Program-made: the position numbers and the translations under genes | Shown here: piece after piece, positions 27,274-36,038 of the stretch | Position numbering within the stretch: position 1 is the first letter of the stretch | How the letters are laid out: each line of letters begins with the position of its first letter | Origin: JAHBNG01 sp039028975 | Lineage (GTDB): Bacteria; Chloroflexota; Anaerolineae; Caldilineales; Caldilineaceae | Assembly (NCBI GenBank): GCA_039028975.1 | Contig: JBCCHB010000008.1 | Coordinates: forward strand, 1 to 64,000 | Direction of reading: 5' to 3' | DNA: 64,000 nucleotides | Notes under the pieces: generated by a model | What the model saw: only the letters and a program-made list of their open reading frames with translations | The model's database searches: none | What the model was told of the DNA's origin: nothing

Positions 27274-27699
27274 CTACTCGTCCAACAGCTCCCGTGTGGT
27301 CATGCGGTGTATCTCGTTGATGACCGGCTGGTCTGGCTCGGGGTCGCGGAACTTGGCGGCATGGAAGCGCTGAATCTGGCGGACATAACCATCTTGCAGC
27401 GGCTCCATTATGGACTTGAGGTTCTGGCCCGCAAGGATAAAGGCCACGCCATCGTTACAGATGAGCGTCACCGTGTGATGAGACGTGGCCAGAACACGAG
27501 CAAAGGGGTAGGGCATGGTCTCTTCGCTAGAATCGCGGTCAAGATTGGCATCATGGTAGAGGATGCGCAGCCCTGACTGCACGCCCTTGCTCTTGTCGAT
27601 GGTAAAGGCTTTGTATTCAGGCCGATTGTCCTGGGGATAAGCCTCTACCACAGTCGATGCGCGGGTAAAGCGGTCGAAGGGCGTCACGTTATCGCTCAT
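27274..27699 (-). CDS. Hypothetical protein downstream of the relaxase, 141 residues
   Basis: Not recognised. A mixed alpha/beta protein with YPQDNRPEYKAFTIDKSKG, LRILYHDANLDRD and TLICNDGVAFILAGQNLKSI. It contains no signal peptide or membrane helix. The start overlaps the relaxase 3' end by 11 bases, which suggests co-translation and an accessory role in mobilization. Confidence 0.65.
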   Translation of the reverse strand: MSDNVTPFDRFTRASTVVEAYPQDNRPEYKAFTIDKSKGVQSGLRILYHDANLDRDSSEETMPYPFARVLATSHHTVTLICNDGVAFILAGQNLKSIMEPLQDGYVRQIQRFHAAKFRDPEPDQPVINEIHRMTTRELLDE

Positions 27700-28861
27700 G
27701 GTCTTTATCCTTGTCGCGTGACTGGTCCTGCGAGATGTCCCTCAAGTGGCGATAACGGTCAAAGGCACCGGTACGCTCATCACGGGCCAAGGCGACGGCG
27801 TTGGCTTTGAGAATCGCGCCATAGTGTTTGACCTGAGCCGCAAAGGATGCGGTCAACCGCTTGGCATCCTGCATGGCAGCGAGGATTCGGCCGACCTCCT
27901 GGCGGGTTGAGGGGTCAACACCACTAGCGCCATCACCAGATTGCAGAGCCGGAACCTGCCGGACTGTGCTGCTAGAATCGCTTGCATTGTCTCCACCCTC
28001 ACCTGCATCCTGTTCGGGTCGTCCCTCTTCGCCTTGTTCTTTGCCCTTAAGCCGGTTGAGCTTTTCTCGGTAGGCTCGAAAGGTCTGCTTCATGAAGTTC
28101 TCATGCTTGACTTTCCGATTGCGGTTCCCTTTGGTCGTCTCCTGGCCCTTTTGCTCCAGGTTCCAGGCGTTGGGGCCAAGATGCTCACCAGGGACTCTGT
28201 CAACGCCACGGTCTTTGTAGGATTTGAGCGAGATTTCATCATTGCTGCCCGCGTCATCCAGATAACGATTGCAGATCTCTTCGAAAGCCTCCCGCCACTC
28301 TTTGATATGCGCCCGATTGTTCCACTCTCGATTCTTTGGACCAAAGCCATCGGCTGTAATCTCACGGGTAGTGAGCATCACATGCATATGCGGATTGTCC
28401 AGCCCATCAGAGGCCATTTTGGTATGGATAGCAACGTCGGCGACCATACCCCGTGCGACGAAATTGTCATTGACAAACTCCTTCACAAGCTGGGTATAGG
28501 TCGCCTCATCCAGACCACGGGGCAAGGCTGCAATGATGTCACGGGCAAGTTGGGCATCTTTGCGCTTTTCCGCTGCCTCAACGCTATTCCAGAGTGTAGA
28601 GCGGTCTTGTACCCAGGTGGGAGCCTTCTCTGGAGCCAGTATCTCGGCGTGGAGCACATCCTCTTTGCGGGTATAGTCGAACCTCTTGTTGAGCCGGTCA
28701 TCATGAAGCACCTCACCAGAGCGGTAGGATGCGCTGGCCACAACCGAGCGACCCCCCACATGCACCACCGTTCCCGACCGATACGACGCCGATGCCGGAG
28801 CAGACTTCCCTTGCCCCCGTGAAATCACCTGTACCCGAAAATGTAAGTTTGTAGCCATCAT
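27689..28861 (-). CDS. MobA/MobL-type relaxase (MOBQ)
   Basis: 390 residues. Relaxases nick one strand at oriT through a tyrosine and lead it into a recipient cell. The N-terminus has the MobA/MobL layout: RVQVISRGQGKSAPASASYR, a second ASASYRSGE copy, then the three-histidine metal site as IHTKMASDGLDNPHMHVMLT. The DNA-relaxase domain occupies about 1-210. The rest is charged and helical, with a KEQGEEGRPEQDAG linker, and lacks a primase or helicase domain. ATG at 28861 (or 28858). It is first in the leftward mobilization unit, with the candidate oriT just upstream. Confidence 0.9.
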   Translation of the reverse strand: MMATNLHFRVQVISRGQGKSAPASASYRSGTVVHVGGRSVVASASYRSGEVLHDDRLNKRFDYTRKEDVLHAEILAPEKAPTWVQDRSTLWNSVEAAEKRKDAQLARDIIAALPRGLDEATYTQLVKEFVNDNFVARGMVADVAIHTKMASDGLDNPHMHVMLTTREITADGFGPKNREWNNRAHIKEWREAFEEICNRYLDDAGSNDEISLKSYKDRGVDRVPGEHLGPNAWNLEQKGQETTKGNRNRKVKHENFMKQTFRAYREKLNRLKGKEQGEEGRPEQDAGEGGDNASDSSSTVRQVPALQSGDGASGVDPSTRQEVGRILAAMQDAKRLTASFAAQVKHYGAILKANAVALARDERTGAFDRYRHLRDISQDQSRDKDKDHER

Positions 28862-29430
28862 GAATTGTTCATCCCTGGATCATCAACCACCCAAACGGTG
28901 TCTGCTCACGCAGACCTGTTTCTCTCATTGGGCAGCTTCGCCCATACCCTTCAGCTAAAGCGGGGCATGACCTCGCTGCCTGATGGATGCGGCACCATTC
29001 TCTCTTCTGTCGCATCTCGCTTTGGTTGGCAAGTCCCTGGCATAAGAGCGCAATTATACGTTGTGCCAACGTTGCGCCGGTCCACAGGCCCGATATGGAA
29101 GCCTGACGGCTCATCATTTGCCCCTTTCGGGGCGTTGGATGCCAGGGTCGCGAGATGCGGTGACAGAATGATACTTGCCCGTCTACCCTTGGCCGCTGCT
29201 CTTCGAGCAAGCCACACGCAGCGGTAGGGCAGGGGTCTAGCTTTTGAGTGCCTGCTCTGCGTAACCGCAGCAGGCAACAATGGTGCCTTTGCTGATGAGA
29301 AGAAAAGGATGGGTGTTGCATGATGGCACTTCACGTGATTCGGGTACAGGTGATTTTGGCATAGATGCGGCTTCAGAAACGCCGAATGTCATGATCTTCG
29401 GCGTTTTATGGCGCTAGGGCGATGATGTGG
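28862..29430. other. Candidate oriT region, hairpin-rich, no gene
   Basis: 569 bases without a plausible gene upstream of the relaxase. Structured elements: GCGCAA/TTGCGC (29048-29053 with 29072-29077) enclosing CGTTG-TGC-CAACG (29059-29071); GCCCC-TTTC-GGGGC (29120-29133); and TGCCTGCT...AGCAGGCA with an inner GCG/CGC (29249-29276, one two-base bulge). Origins of transfer of MOBQ elements usually sit beside the relaxase and contain inverted repeats. No nic sequence is recognised with confidence. Confidence 0.4.
29377..29406 (-). terminator. Rho-independent terminator after the exported two-module protein
   Basis: AAACGCCGAA (29377-29386) pairs perfectly with TTCGGCGTTT (29397-29406) around a 10-base loop. 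It follows the stop at 29431 on the minus strand and has T residues on both sides, so it may act in both directions. Confidence 0.6.
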
Positions 29431-29456
29431 TCATGATGTGGTCATGATGTGACCAT
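29424..29456. repeat. Three 11-bp direct repeats at the 3' end of the gene
   Basis: GATGTGGTCAT occurs twice (29424-29434 and 29435-29445) and then GATGTGACCAT (29446-29456). The third also forms TGGTCA/TGACCA with its neighbour. Copies overlap the last codons of the gene and its stop region. Confidence 0.55.
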
Positions 29457-31305
29457 GACACTGCTCGACAAAGTTACCGAGCAGAATATCGTTGTCGGTA
29501 TGTGCACGACCATACCCCACGCTCAGCATCGCTTTTGTGGACAGAACCATGACCGGACCAGATTCCTCTGACATGGCTCGTGGCGGGATGTACGCAATCG
29601 CGCCACCGTACTCATTCTGCGCCAGCATGTTGCCCCACGGACCAGCATCGGTGATGCCAAGCGCCTTATGGTGGGTCAACGTTTCTACACGACCCCAGGG
29701 ACCATCCAGTATCGGCACGTTATCTGACTGAGCCGCCAATTCCAGCATAAGTGGTTTTTGCGCATCCCAAGTCTTGGGCCAGGTGATGGTCATCCCAAAG
29801 GGAGAGACCATCTTCGCCATTTCATTGCCCAAACCGTCCATGCCGAAGGCATTTTCCAGCACGACGATGGCACAGTTTCCCTCTTCAACAAATGTCTTTA
29901 ACTGCTGTTGCTCTTCGGTTGTAAATAGCGTGCCACGCCCTGGAACAAGCAGAAGCATATCAACCTCTGCCAACGACGCAGCCGTAAGGGCTGGGATGGG
30001 GTCAAACGACGATTCTGGATACTCGTAAGCTAACAAGCTCAAGGCTTGTTGAATATCGTGCTGACTGTAGGTGAGGTCAAGCGCGGTAATCCGCAGCGGG
30101 GTCTCCGTCATATAGCGCAAACCCCGAACGACCACAAATCGGCGATTGACCGAGGGCGCACGGGTTGGCATGGGTGGCAGTGCTGTCGGCGTAATGGTCA
30201 CGGTTGGCATGGCTGCCGGATCTGGCACGCCTGTGTCGCCCAGTCGATGGGCCTTAGCCTGGAGTGCTAGATCGATGAAGTTGAAGAAAAGATACCCATT
30301 ATCCTGACTGAGCGGTGCGGATATCATAGCTGTGTTGACAAAGAGCACCATGCCCGATCCATCCTTCAGCGCAGAAGGCGGAATCATGGCAACCACAGGG
30401 TCGCCTTTTGACCCTCGAATCAACTCGATGGCATGGGGTCCTAAATCGGTGAAGGAGACGGCATCGAGCATCTTGGTTCGTCGCACCTTGCCCCAAGGCC
30501 CATTCATGATAGTGAAGCGTTCTGGCTCTATTGCCATGTGCCACTTTGCGTGCCTTGGCAGCTCGGTCCCAATGTCAGCATCAAAGATGGCAGCAATGTC
30601 CCGCGCGTCGTCGGTACCCAGATCCCAGGGTCCGCTTTGCCCTTGGGAAAGACCTGCGAGCAGCCAGCCTCCATTCTCCACAAACTCGCGCAGTGCAAGC
30701 CGTTCACTTGGATCTAGTTTGTCAAAATCACTGATCTCCTCCGAGACAAGCTCAGAGGTCATGATAAAGAGATCCACCTGAGAGAGGAGTTCTGGCCGGA
30801 GTCCGTCGAAGGTATAGGCTTCTACCTCTGGGTATTCCTGCTGCAAGAGTCTACGGGTATTCCCCATCTTCATGCCTTGCCAAAACGCATAGTGGTCTTC
30901 ACGTTCCTGTGAGAAGCTCCCCACTTTCAGCGACAGGTCATTGGAATATCCCTCGCCGCGGTCGGTCTGGTACTCGCCGATGCTGGCATAGGCATAGCGG
31001 TTGGGTGAGAGGGTGGGAGGCGGGCTGTAGAGCCTGTTGACCGGTGTAGGCGTTGGCGTATTGGCGGGTACACGGGCCGGTGTACCGTCTTGTCCACTCT
31101 GCTCTTTCGCCTCATGCGTGGCGACAAAGACAGCCTCGACCCGCTGCCTTGGGATGGGCGTAATGGTCGGGGTCGGCTTGACCAGCTGATAGGCGATATT
31201 GCCAGGGGTGATCTCATATCGCTCAATTAGGAAATTCAAGAACGGTGCCGACGCAACTATTAGCAGTAAGAGCAGGGGTGTTGCAAACTGTTTGAGTCTA
31301 TTCAT
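29431..31305 (-). CDS. Exported or membrane-anchored protein with two GATase1-like modules
   Basis: 624 residues from the ATG at 31305 (AAAGG eight bases upstream). An N-terminal hydrophobic anchor is followed by a Thr/Pro-rich linker. Then come two related globular modules of about 220 residues (about 125-345 and 385-615) joined by a second Thr/Pro linker. Each module has a Rossmann-like start, the pattern GPWGxV, then TDxGP, and a final strand like VVAMIPPSA. They resemble DUF4350/ThuA-type glutamine-amidotransferase-like folds, but I see no catalytic Cys-His-Glu set. It is the last gene of the rightward-to-left coupling-protein operon, so it is possibly a cell-surface partner in transfer. 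Confidence 0.7.
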   Translation of the reverse strand: MNRLKQFATPLLLLLIVASAPFLNFLIERYEITPGNIAYQLVKPTPTITPIPRQRVEAVFVATHEAKEQSGQDGTPARVPANTPTPTPVNRLYSPPPTLSPNRYAYASIGEYQTDRGEGYSNDLSLKVGSFSQEREDHYAFWQGMKMGNTRRLLQQEYPEVEAYTFDGLRPELLSQVDLFIMTSELVSEEISDFDKLDPSERLALREFVENGGWLLAGLSQGQSGPWDLGTDDARDIAAIFDADIGTELPRHAKWHMAIEPERFTIMNGPWGKVRRTKMLDAVSFTDLGPHAIELIRGSKGDPVVAMIPPSALKDGSGMVLFVNTAMISAPLSQDNGYLFFNFIDLALQAKAHRLGDTGVPDPAAMPTVTITPTALPPMPTRAPSVNRRFVVVRGLRYMTETPLRITALDLTYSQHDIQQALSLLAYEYPESSFDPIPALTAASLAEVDMLLLVPGRGTLFTTEEQQQLKTFVEEGNCAIVVLENAFGMDGLGNEMAKMVSPFGMTITWPKTWDAQKPLMLELAAQSDNVPILDGPWGRVETLTHHKALGITDAGPWGNMLAQNEYGGAIAYIPPRAMSEESGPVMVLSTKAMLSVGYGRAHTDNDILLGNFVEQCHGHIMTTS

Positions 31306-31383
31306 CTGTGTTGCCTTTCTGAGCAAGGCCCGGACTGAGCGGTCCGAGCCTTGGGTGTTAATACCTAAATTCAGTAATGCTCG

Positions 31384-32412
31384 TTAGTCTTGTAGCGACT
31401 CTAGCCAGTCTCGTAGTTGATTGAGTCGAGCTTTGGCCTGCTGCTGTAGCCGTGCCAAGTGAGGAGCCGCTTCCATATAGAAGCCGATGAGCGATTCTCG
31501 GCCTCGCCATGTGCTTACACTGATAAGGGTGAGGGCCAGGAAGAGACCGATGAAAAAGCCACGGCGGAAGGGTGAGCGTTGCTGCACCTGGGTCACACGT
31601 TGCGGCTCAGGTGCCGGTGCGGGCGCAAGTTCTGTAACCTGTTGCTGAGGCTCGATACGCTCATCCGTCTGGGCAAGCTCCGTGGTCTCGGTCACGTTGA
31701 CACTTTCAGGAACGTCGGTGTGCTCAATGCTCTCCGGACTGGCATCAATCATGGAGCCATCCGCCTGGGCTGGCTGCGCATCTACCGCCGTCTGGGGATT
31801 CGGCTGTAGCGCTCTGGTCTCGGTCACAATATCCGCTACCGTGAGGGTTGTGGGCACGGATGCTGAGGCTGCGACTGCATGACAAGGCTCCAAGATGAGC
31901 AGCCAGAGTTCGGATGCGGAATGGACTGGACCAAGCAGGTCATAGGCATCAACCTCTAGCCGGTTTGGGCCTGGAGCCAAGATGCTGGAGATCTCATGAG
32001 CAGAAGAGACCGGATCGATGCGGGTGAAGTCCTGACTGCGGAAGTCAAACGCAAGCGTCTTGCCGCTGGGCTGGGCCGAGAGCTTTATCAGGTCATCGGC
32101 CACAAAGCCGCTGCCCTCACGTGAACCAGAGAGCAGCACTTTTGTGCCTTGCTCCACCACAAATTCGCCGTAAGCACGCATAAAGGGCGCATCATCCATC
32201 TGCCCGTTGACGTAACGGCTGGATGCTTCGGGAATGCGGTCATTGAGCTTGAGGGACTCAACCAACCGATACTCCATGCCGTCTGCCAGCATTCGGCAGT
32301 CGGGCGGGCTTGCGGCCTGGGCCATTGCTGGTGTGCAGGCCAGTAGGATGAGCAGGATGCCGATACCAAAGAGTATCCACATAGCCCGTATAGAAACTTT
32401 GAGATAATCCAT
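31384..32412 (-). CDS. Membrane-anchored exported protein with Pro/Glu-rich stalk
   Basis: 342 residues from the ATG at 32412, with AAGGAA nine bases upstream. Signal peptide with the cleavage-like sequence ACTPAMAQAASPP. The extracytoplasmic domain is about 45-185 (FVVEQGTKVLLSGSREGSG). An acidic and proline-rich stalk follows, with a transmembrane helix near residues 285-303 (FRRGFFIGLFLALTLISVS) and a short amphipathic cytoplasmic tail. Function unknown. It stands between the membrane HTH protein and the GATase-like protein in the transfer operon. Confidence 0.7.
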   Translation of the reverse strand: MDYLKVSIRAMWILFGIGILLILLACTPAMAQAASPPDCRMLADGMEYRLVESLKLNDRIPEASSRYVNGQMDDAPFMRAYGEFVVEQGTKVLLSGSREGSGFVADDLIKLSAQPSGKTLAFDFRSQDFTRIDPVSSAHEISSILAPGPNRLEVDAYDLLGPVHSASELWLLILEPCHAVAASASVPTTLTVADIVTETRALQPNPQTAVDAQPAQADGSMIDASPESIEHTDVPESVNVTETTELAQTDERIEPQQQVTELAPAPAPEPQRVTQVQQRSPFRRGFFIGLFLALTLISVSTWRGRESLIGFYMEAAPHLARLQQQAKARLNQLRDWLESLQD

Positions 32413-32444
32413 GTTCACTTTTCCTTGTGAATTCTGTATTCAAT

Positions 32445-33290
32445 TCAATCGTTGCGACTCAACTGCCATTTACGTCCTGTCTTTGAGAGTTGACCTCCTT
32501 TCGCTAATAGTTGCAGATGTTTGCGGGCAGTGTCCCGATGTAGGCTGAGGGCATCAGCAATAGCCGTGGTGCCAAGCGGTCCCTGGTCGGCCAGGATAGT
32601 GAGGATGGCGGCTTCCCGCTCCGCTGCTTGTGCCTGAACTAGCTCGACGCGTCGCTCCTGGGCTTTGGGCAGATTAGTTGGACCAAATCCGCTCTCTGTT
32701 TGGGGCTGTGCGCTACCGTCTGAGCTATCCACAGAAACGGGGGATAAGGTCACCGATGGCACAATCTGGCTGGCGACCGCATCGACCTGTGCCCGCACAA
32801 TGGCGTCGACCCGTGATTCCACATAGCGGCGTACCTTGGAGACATCCACATCCGAGAGTGCTTCGGCCACACATTCGGCAATGCGCTCGGTAGTGCCTTC
32901 GGTTGCCATACGGATCTTCTGGCGTCTTCGGGCTGCGGTGTAGGATGCAGTTGCAAATGCGAGCAGAATTTCTCCTCCGATTGGCAGTCCATACCCAAGC
33001 CCAAGAGCAGGTAACGGGTCCAAGTGTTTGGCATATTCAGCCGACTGGATGCCACCTGAGACCAAAGCTAGGACCAGCCCTGCGGTTAAGAGCCACCAGA
33101 ATGCGCCTCTATCCTGCTTCTGGTCGATATGGGTGAGCATGACCGAGACGGTCAGAAGCGCCATACCTAGCGCTCCGCCCAGCGTGTAGGCCACGTTGAG
33201 CGAATGGCCTGCACCCACAAAGTAGACCGCGATATTCTGGACACTGACGGCTCCAAAGATGACCATGACCAGATGGCTCAAGAGCTTCAC
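32445..33290 (-). CDS. Membrane protein with a C-terminal winged-helix domain
   Basis: 281 residues from the GTG at 33290, which overlaps the upstream stop as GTGA; a longer GTG start at 33317 is less likely. Four transmembrane segments in the first 120 residues, a coiled region (around 125-170), then a linker. The C-terminal 60 residues carry a DNA-binding winged helix: EREAAILTILADQGPLGTTA then IADALSLHRDTARKHLQLL. A DNA-binding domain tethered to the membrane suggests either a membrane-bound regulator or a factor that holds element DNA near the transfer site. Third gene downstream of the coupling ATPase. Confidence 0.75.
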   Translation of the reverse strand: MKLLSHLVMVIFGAVSVQNIAVYFVGAGHSLNVAYTLGGALGMALLTVSVMLTHIDQKQDRGAFWWLLTAGLVLALVSGGIQSAEYAKHLDPLPALGLGYGLPIGGEILLAFATASYTAARRRQKIRMATEGTTERIAECVAEALSDVDVSKVRRYVESRVDAIVRAQVDAVASQIVPSVTLSPVSVDSSDGSAQPQTESGFGPTNLPKAQERRVELVQAQAAEREAAILTILADQGPLGTTAIADALSLHRDTARKHLQLLAKGGQLSKTGRKWQLSRND

Positions 33291-33583
33291 GGATTCTCTC
33301 GACTTTCCGACCACCACATAGATATCTGGCGGGCAGCGTCCTCGTCGGGCGACGAGAAACCACCATCAAAGATACGCAGGCTCTTCTCCTGATAGGGGTC
33401 ATCGCCGCTTTCAAAGTGCCAACCTTGGGCAAAGCACCACTGATTCAACTGCTGGATGAAGCGGGCCGTCTGCTCTGCCTCGGCAGGCGTGGGAGGCTGC
33501 CCATAGCTGACCAGCCACAGGGTAATGGGCTGATGGACGTCATCGCCCTGGTCGATGGTAAGTTCTTGATGAATCTGAATCAT
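33287..33583 (-). CDS. Small hypothetical protein, 98 residues
   Basis: Not recognised. A small acidic globular protein with LWLVSYGQPPTPAEAEQTAR, FIQQLNQWCFAQGWHF and a WW pair at the end. Its ATG overlaps the stop of the preceding membrane protein by four bases (ATGA) and its stop overlaps the next GTG, so all three genes are translationally coupled. Context links it to the transfer operon. Confidence 0.7.
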   Translation of the reverse strand: MIQIHQELTIDQGDDVHQPITLWLVSYGQPPTPAEAEQTARFIQQLNQWCFAQGWHFESGDDPYQEKSLRIFDGGFSSPDEDAARQISMWWSESRENP

Positions 33584-34398
33584 TGGTTGCTCGCTTCTTC
33601 TGTCTGGGTGCGCTCTACTTCTTGGCGTTGCGCATCTTGACGCGCTTGTGCTTCTCGCTCGGCATCCAGATGACCAATCGCGTCCTGCTCTGCTCTCTGC
33701 TTATCCATCAGCGCGGCCACGGTGGCCTCAAAGTCGTCTACTGTGGCAACTTCGTCAGTCTCCTCATCAACATCCAGACTTGGCGATACGGAGACAATCT
33801 GGCTCCAGCCCGCGGTCTGCTTCTTGCTCTTGCCTTCCATCTTGCCGGACATGACCTCTGCCTCAATTTGACCGTCAATCACGTCGAGGACGCGTCCCCT
33901 CATGTGGTTAAAGAGCATGTTATTCTTGATAAAGAGGCAGATAGCGCTGATGAGAATCCAGTTGGCGGTGAAGCTGCTGTAGGGACGCATCAGAAGGCTG
34001 GCTGTGATGGCTATCATTGGCTCGACCACTCTGTAGAGCAGTCCGTCTGAAAGCCCCAGGAAGGCGAAATGCGAGATGCCAAAGCTATAGGAATGCCACT
34101 TCACGCCCCGTCGGTTACGCAGCCAGATTCGAATCAGGTGGTAGCAGCTTAGAGAGACAAATGCCCACCAGAAATAGCTATTTATTTGTGGATAGACGCC
34201 GCCCCCAACTAGTGGTAAACTATGGAAGAAGCGCAGGAAGCCGAGAAAGAAATTGATGATGAGAAGAGATGATATAAATCTGATCCAGTTCAGATATCGT
34301 TCACCAAACTCTCCTCGTAAGAACATCTCAGCAGGCAATCCTAATGTGTGGACACACTCAAAGACTGCTTTGAATGGATCTGGGCTTTTAATCCCCAT
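33580..34398 (-). CDS. Integral membrane protein with cytoplasmic helical tail
   Basis: 272 residues with four or five hydrophobic segments between about 38 and 165 (SLLIINFFLGFLRFF, YFWWAFVSLSCYHLI, ISHFAFLGLSDGLLY, WILISAICLFIK). The charged C-terminal tail ends in a Gln/Glu-rich helix. The ATG follows AAAGGAG at seven bases. It lies 23 bases downstream of the coupling ATPase, which itself lacks membrane helices. A membrane anchor for the ATPase is a reasonable inference. Confidence 0.75.
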   Translation of the reverse strand: MGIKSPDPFKAVFECVHTLGLPAEMFLRGEFGERYLNWIRFISSLLIINFFLGFLRFFHSLPLVGGGVYPQINSYFWWAFVSLSCYHLIRIWLRNRRGVKWHSYSFGISHFAFLGLSDGLLYRVVEPMIAITASLLMRPYSSFTANWILISAICLFIKNNMLFNHMRGRVLDVIDGQIEAEVMSGKMEGKSKKQTAGWSQIVSVSPSLDVDEETDEVATVDDFEATVAALMDKQRAEQDAIGHLDAEREAQARQDAQRQEVERTQTEEASNQ

Positions 34399-34421
34399 AC
34401 ATTCACTCCTTTCGGGCAGTT

Positions 34422-35876
34422 TTAGCCCTGTTTGAACACGGTTTTTAGATAGGTTTCGCCACTTGCCTTCCAGACCCTGCCGCCCTGGAACAAGATGGCC
34501 TCAACTTCCAGATTATTTTGCGGCCCACCTTTGCGTAAGGTCGTAAAGGCTGCGGGCAGGATTTTGTATTGAATCGTCTCGCTACCGCCGCCACTTCTGG
34601 AACCTGGTCCGGTACCGTTGGTACTGCTGCCAAAGTTGAGCTGCGTAGTGTAATGCTGACCAATGCGCTTTGAGGCCCATTCATTGGTTGCTTGGTCGGG
34701 CTGGGCATGAAAGACCAACGTCTGCATTAGCCCCAAAAGGGCATCGGCCTGGGCGTGCGCACCGGAACCAAGCGCCGAGTAGTAGTTGCTGATGTTCTGC
34801 GTCAGGTAGACTGTGCAAGCACGTGCCGATCTCGCAGTTGACTGATATTCGTAGTCGTATTGCGAGATAAAGTGCTGGCTTTCATCTGCCCAGAGAAAGA
34901 CTGGCCGTGGATGTTCCTCCACATTGCGGGCCAGGACGGCACGCTGCCATGCATACTTCAAAATTCCCTGGATGATGCGACCGACGCCGTGATAGCGTTG
35001 GATAGGCAAATCCAGTATGGTGATGGCACCCTGCATGAAGGTGATCTCTGGCAGCCAGTTGGTGCTTGTCGAGAGCAGGTCATAGGCGGCACCGTGAAGC
35101 AGGATATCGCCGACCGATTCCCACGTCGCGCTGATAGACGATCTTGTCCTATCGGCCAAGGTGGGCCACGAGGCCAGCCAGTAACGGATTGAGATGTCAC
35201 AGTCATGCTGCTCCTGTCTCGATTTGGGTTTGGCGTCCGCTTCGGCAATGCACTCGGCCGTAAAGCTGCTGTTGCGCCATGCTTCATCGGCCACCTGCTC
35301 GACAGATTGCGGTGCCTCCAGAATGAAGCGGCAGATGTCCTCTAAGGTGATGCGATCTTTGGCTATACTGATGACCTCAATCGCGTTGCGGAGCAGCACA
35401 CGCATGGAGCGGTCCCAGAACTTATCACCGCTATCCATTCCCTTAGTACCTTCACAGAGTGAGGTCACCGTTGTGAGCAGCTCCACGATGTTTTCCGTGA
35501 GACCGCCACCAAGATGCTTGGAGCGGTTTAGCTCCGCATCGATGAAGTTGTATCGCCACTTTTCAAGCGGATTAAAGACAATGACCTGAGACTCTCGACC
35601 TGTTTCATGACAATATTTGAGCCATAGATCTTTCTCTTCTGGCTTGGCGCACATCACGAGGCCACCCATGCCAGCACGCAAGAAGCTGTGGGCAATCGCT
35701 TTGCCGCTGCCGGACGTTTTGCCCGACCCAATACCCCCCATGATTTGAGCGCCTTCACAGGCGTCACGAATCGTCCAGCTATCTGCTGATGAGAGAAAGA
35801 GCAGCGGGGTATCCATTTCCCAGGGGCTGGCCCGTGGCGGTGGCTTGGCAGCATTGGGGTTTCGTCGTTTGAACAT
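34422..35876 (-). CDS. Type IV coupling protein ATPase (VirD4/TraG family), without N-terminal membrane helices
   Basis: 484 residues. Coupling proteins are hexameric ATPases that carry the relaxase-DNA complex to the secretion channel. Walker A GGIGSGKTS is at 47-55, the family segment GGLVMCAKPEEKDLW follows, then a Walker B-like FLWADESQHF and CTVYLTQNISNYYSALG near the end (TraM-recognition region). Most VirD4 proteins begin with two transmembrane helices, but here the ATPase starts almost at once. An AGGAGG site lies ten bases before the ATG. It heads the operon and faces the divergent XRE gene. Confidence 0.9.
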   Translation of the reverse strand: MFKRRNPNAAKPPPRASPWEMDTPLLFLSSADSWTIRDACEGAQIMGGIGSGKTSGSGKAIAHSFLRAGMGGLVMCAKPEEKDLWLKYCHETGRESQVIVFNPLEKWRYNFIDAELNRSKHLGGGLTENIVELLTTVTSLCEGTKGMDSGDKFWDRSMRVLLRNAIEVISIAKDRITLEDICRFILEAPQSVEQVADEAWRNSSFTAECIAEADAKPKSRQEQHDCDISIRYWLASWPTLADRTRSSISATWESVGDILLHGAAYDLLSTSTNWLPEITFMQGAITILDLPIQRYHGVGRIIQGILKYAWQRAVLARNVEEHPRPVFLWADESQHFISQYDYEYQSTARSARACTVYLTQNISNYYSALGSGAHAQADALLGLMQTLVFHAQPDQATNEWASKRIGQHYTTQLNFGSSTNGTGPGSRSGGGSETIQYKILPAAFTTLRKGGPQNNLEVEAILFQGGRVWKASGETYLKTVFKQG

Positions 35877-35979
35877 TGGCGTTCGACCTCCTATTCACTT
35901 TCGAGATGTTGAGAAATTTGGCGGGAGCCATCTAGGTGATGACTGCAGTGAGAGTATGACACGGGGCGGGGAGACATCT

Positions 35980-35999
35980 CAATATCGTGGACAATATTG
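35980..35999. promoter_or_regulatory. Operator-like palindrome upstream of the XRE gene, copy 1
   Basis: CAATATCGTGGACAATATTG lies between the divergent coupling-ATPase and XRE genes, 39 bases before the XRE start. CAATAT and ATATTG form the arms. A closely matching 20-bp site is at 39754-39773. It is probably bound by one of the local XRE proteins. Confidence 0.6.
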
Positions 36000-36038
36000 A
36001 CATAAAACGAGATAATAGCGTTAGGGATATTTACATCT

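Noticed and set aside
27941..28822. A 293-codon plus-strand frame opposite the relaxase
   Set aside because: The minus-strand reading has a complete MobA/MobL signature including the three histidines. The opposite frame is an open shadow.
28869..29321. Long overlapping frames on both strands upstream of the relaxase
   Set aside because: No ribosome-binding site or domain, and the stretch is full of inverted repeats; it is treated as candidate oriT.
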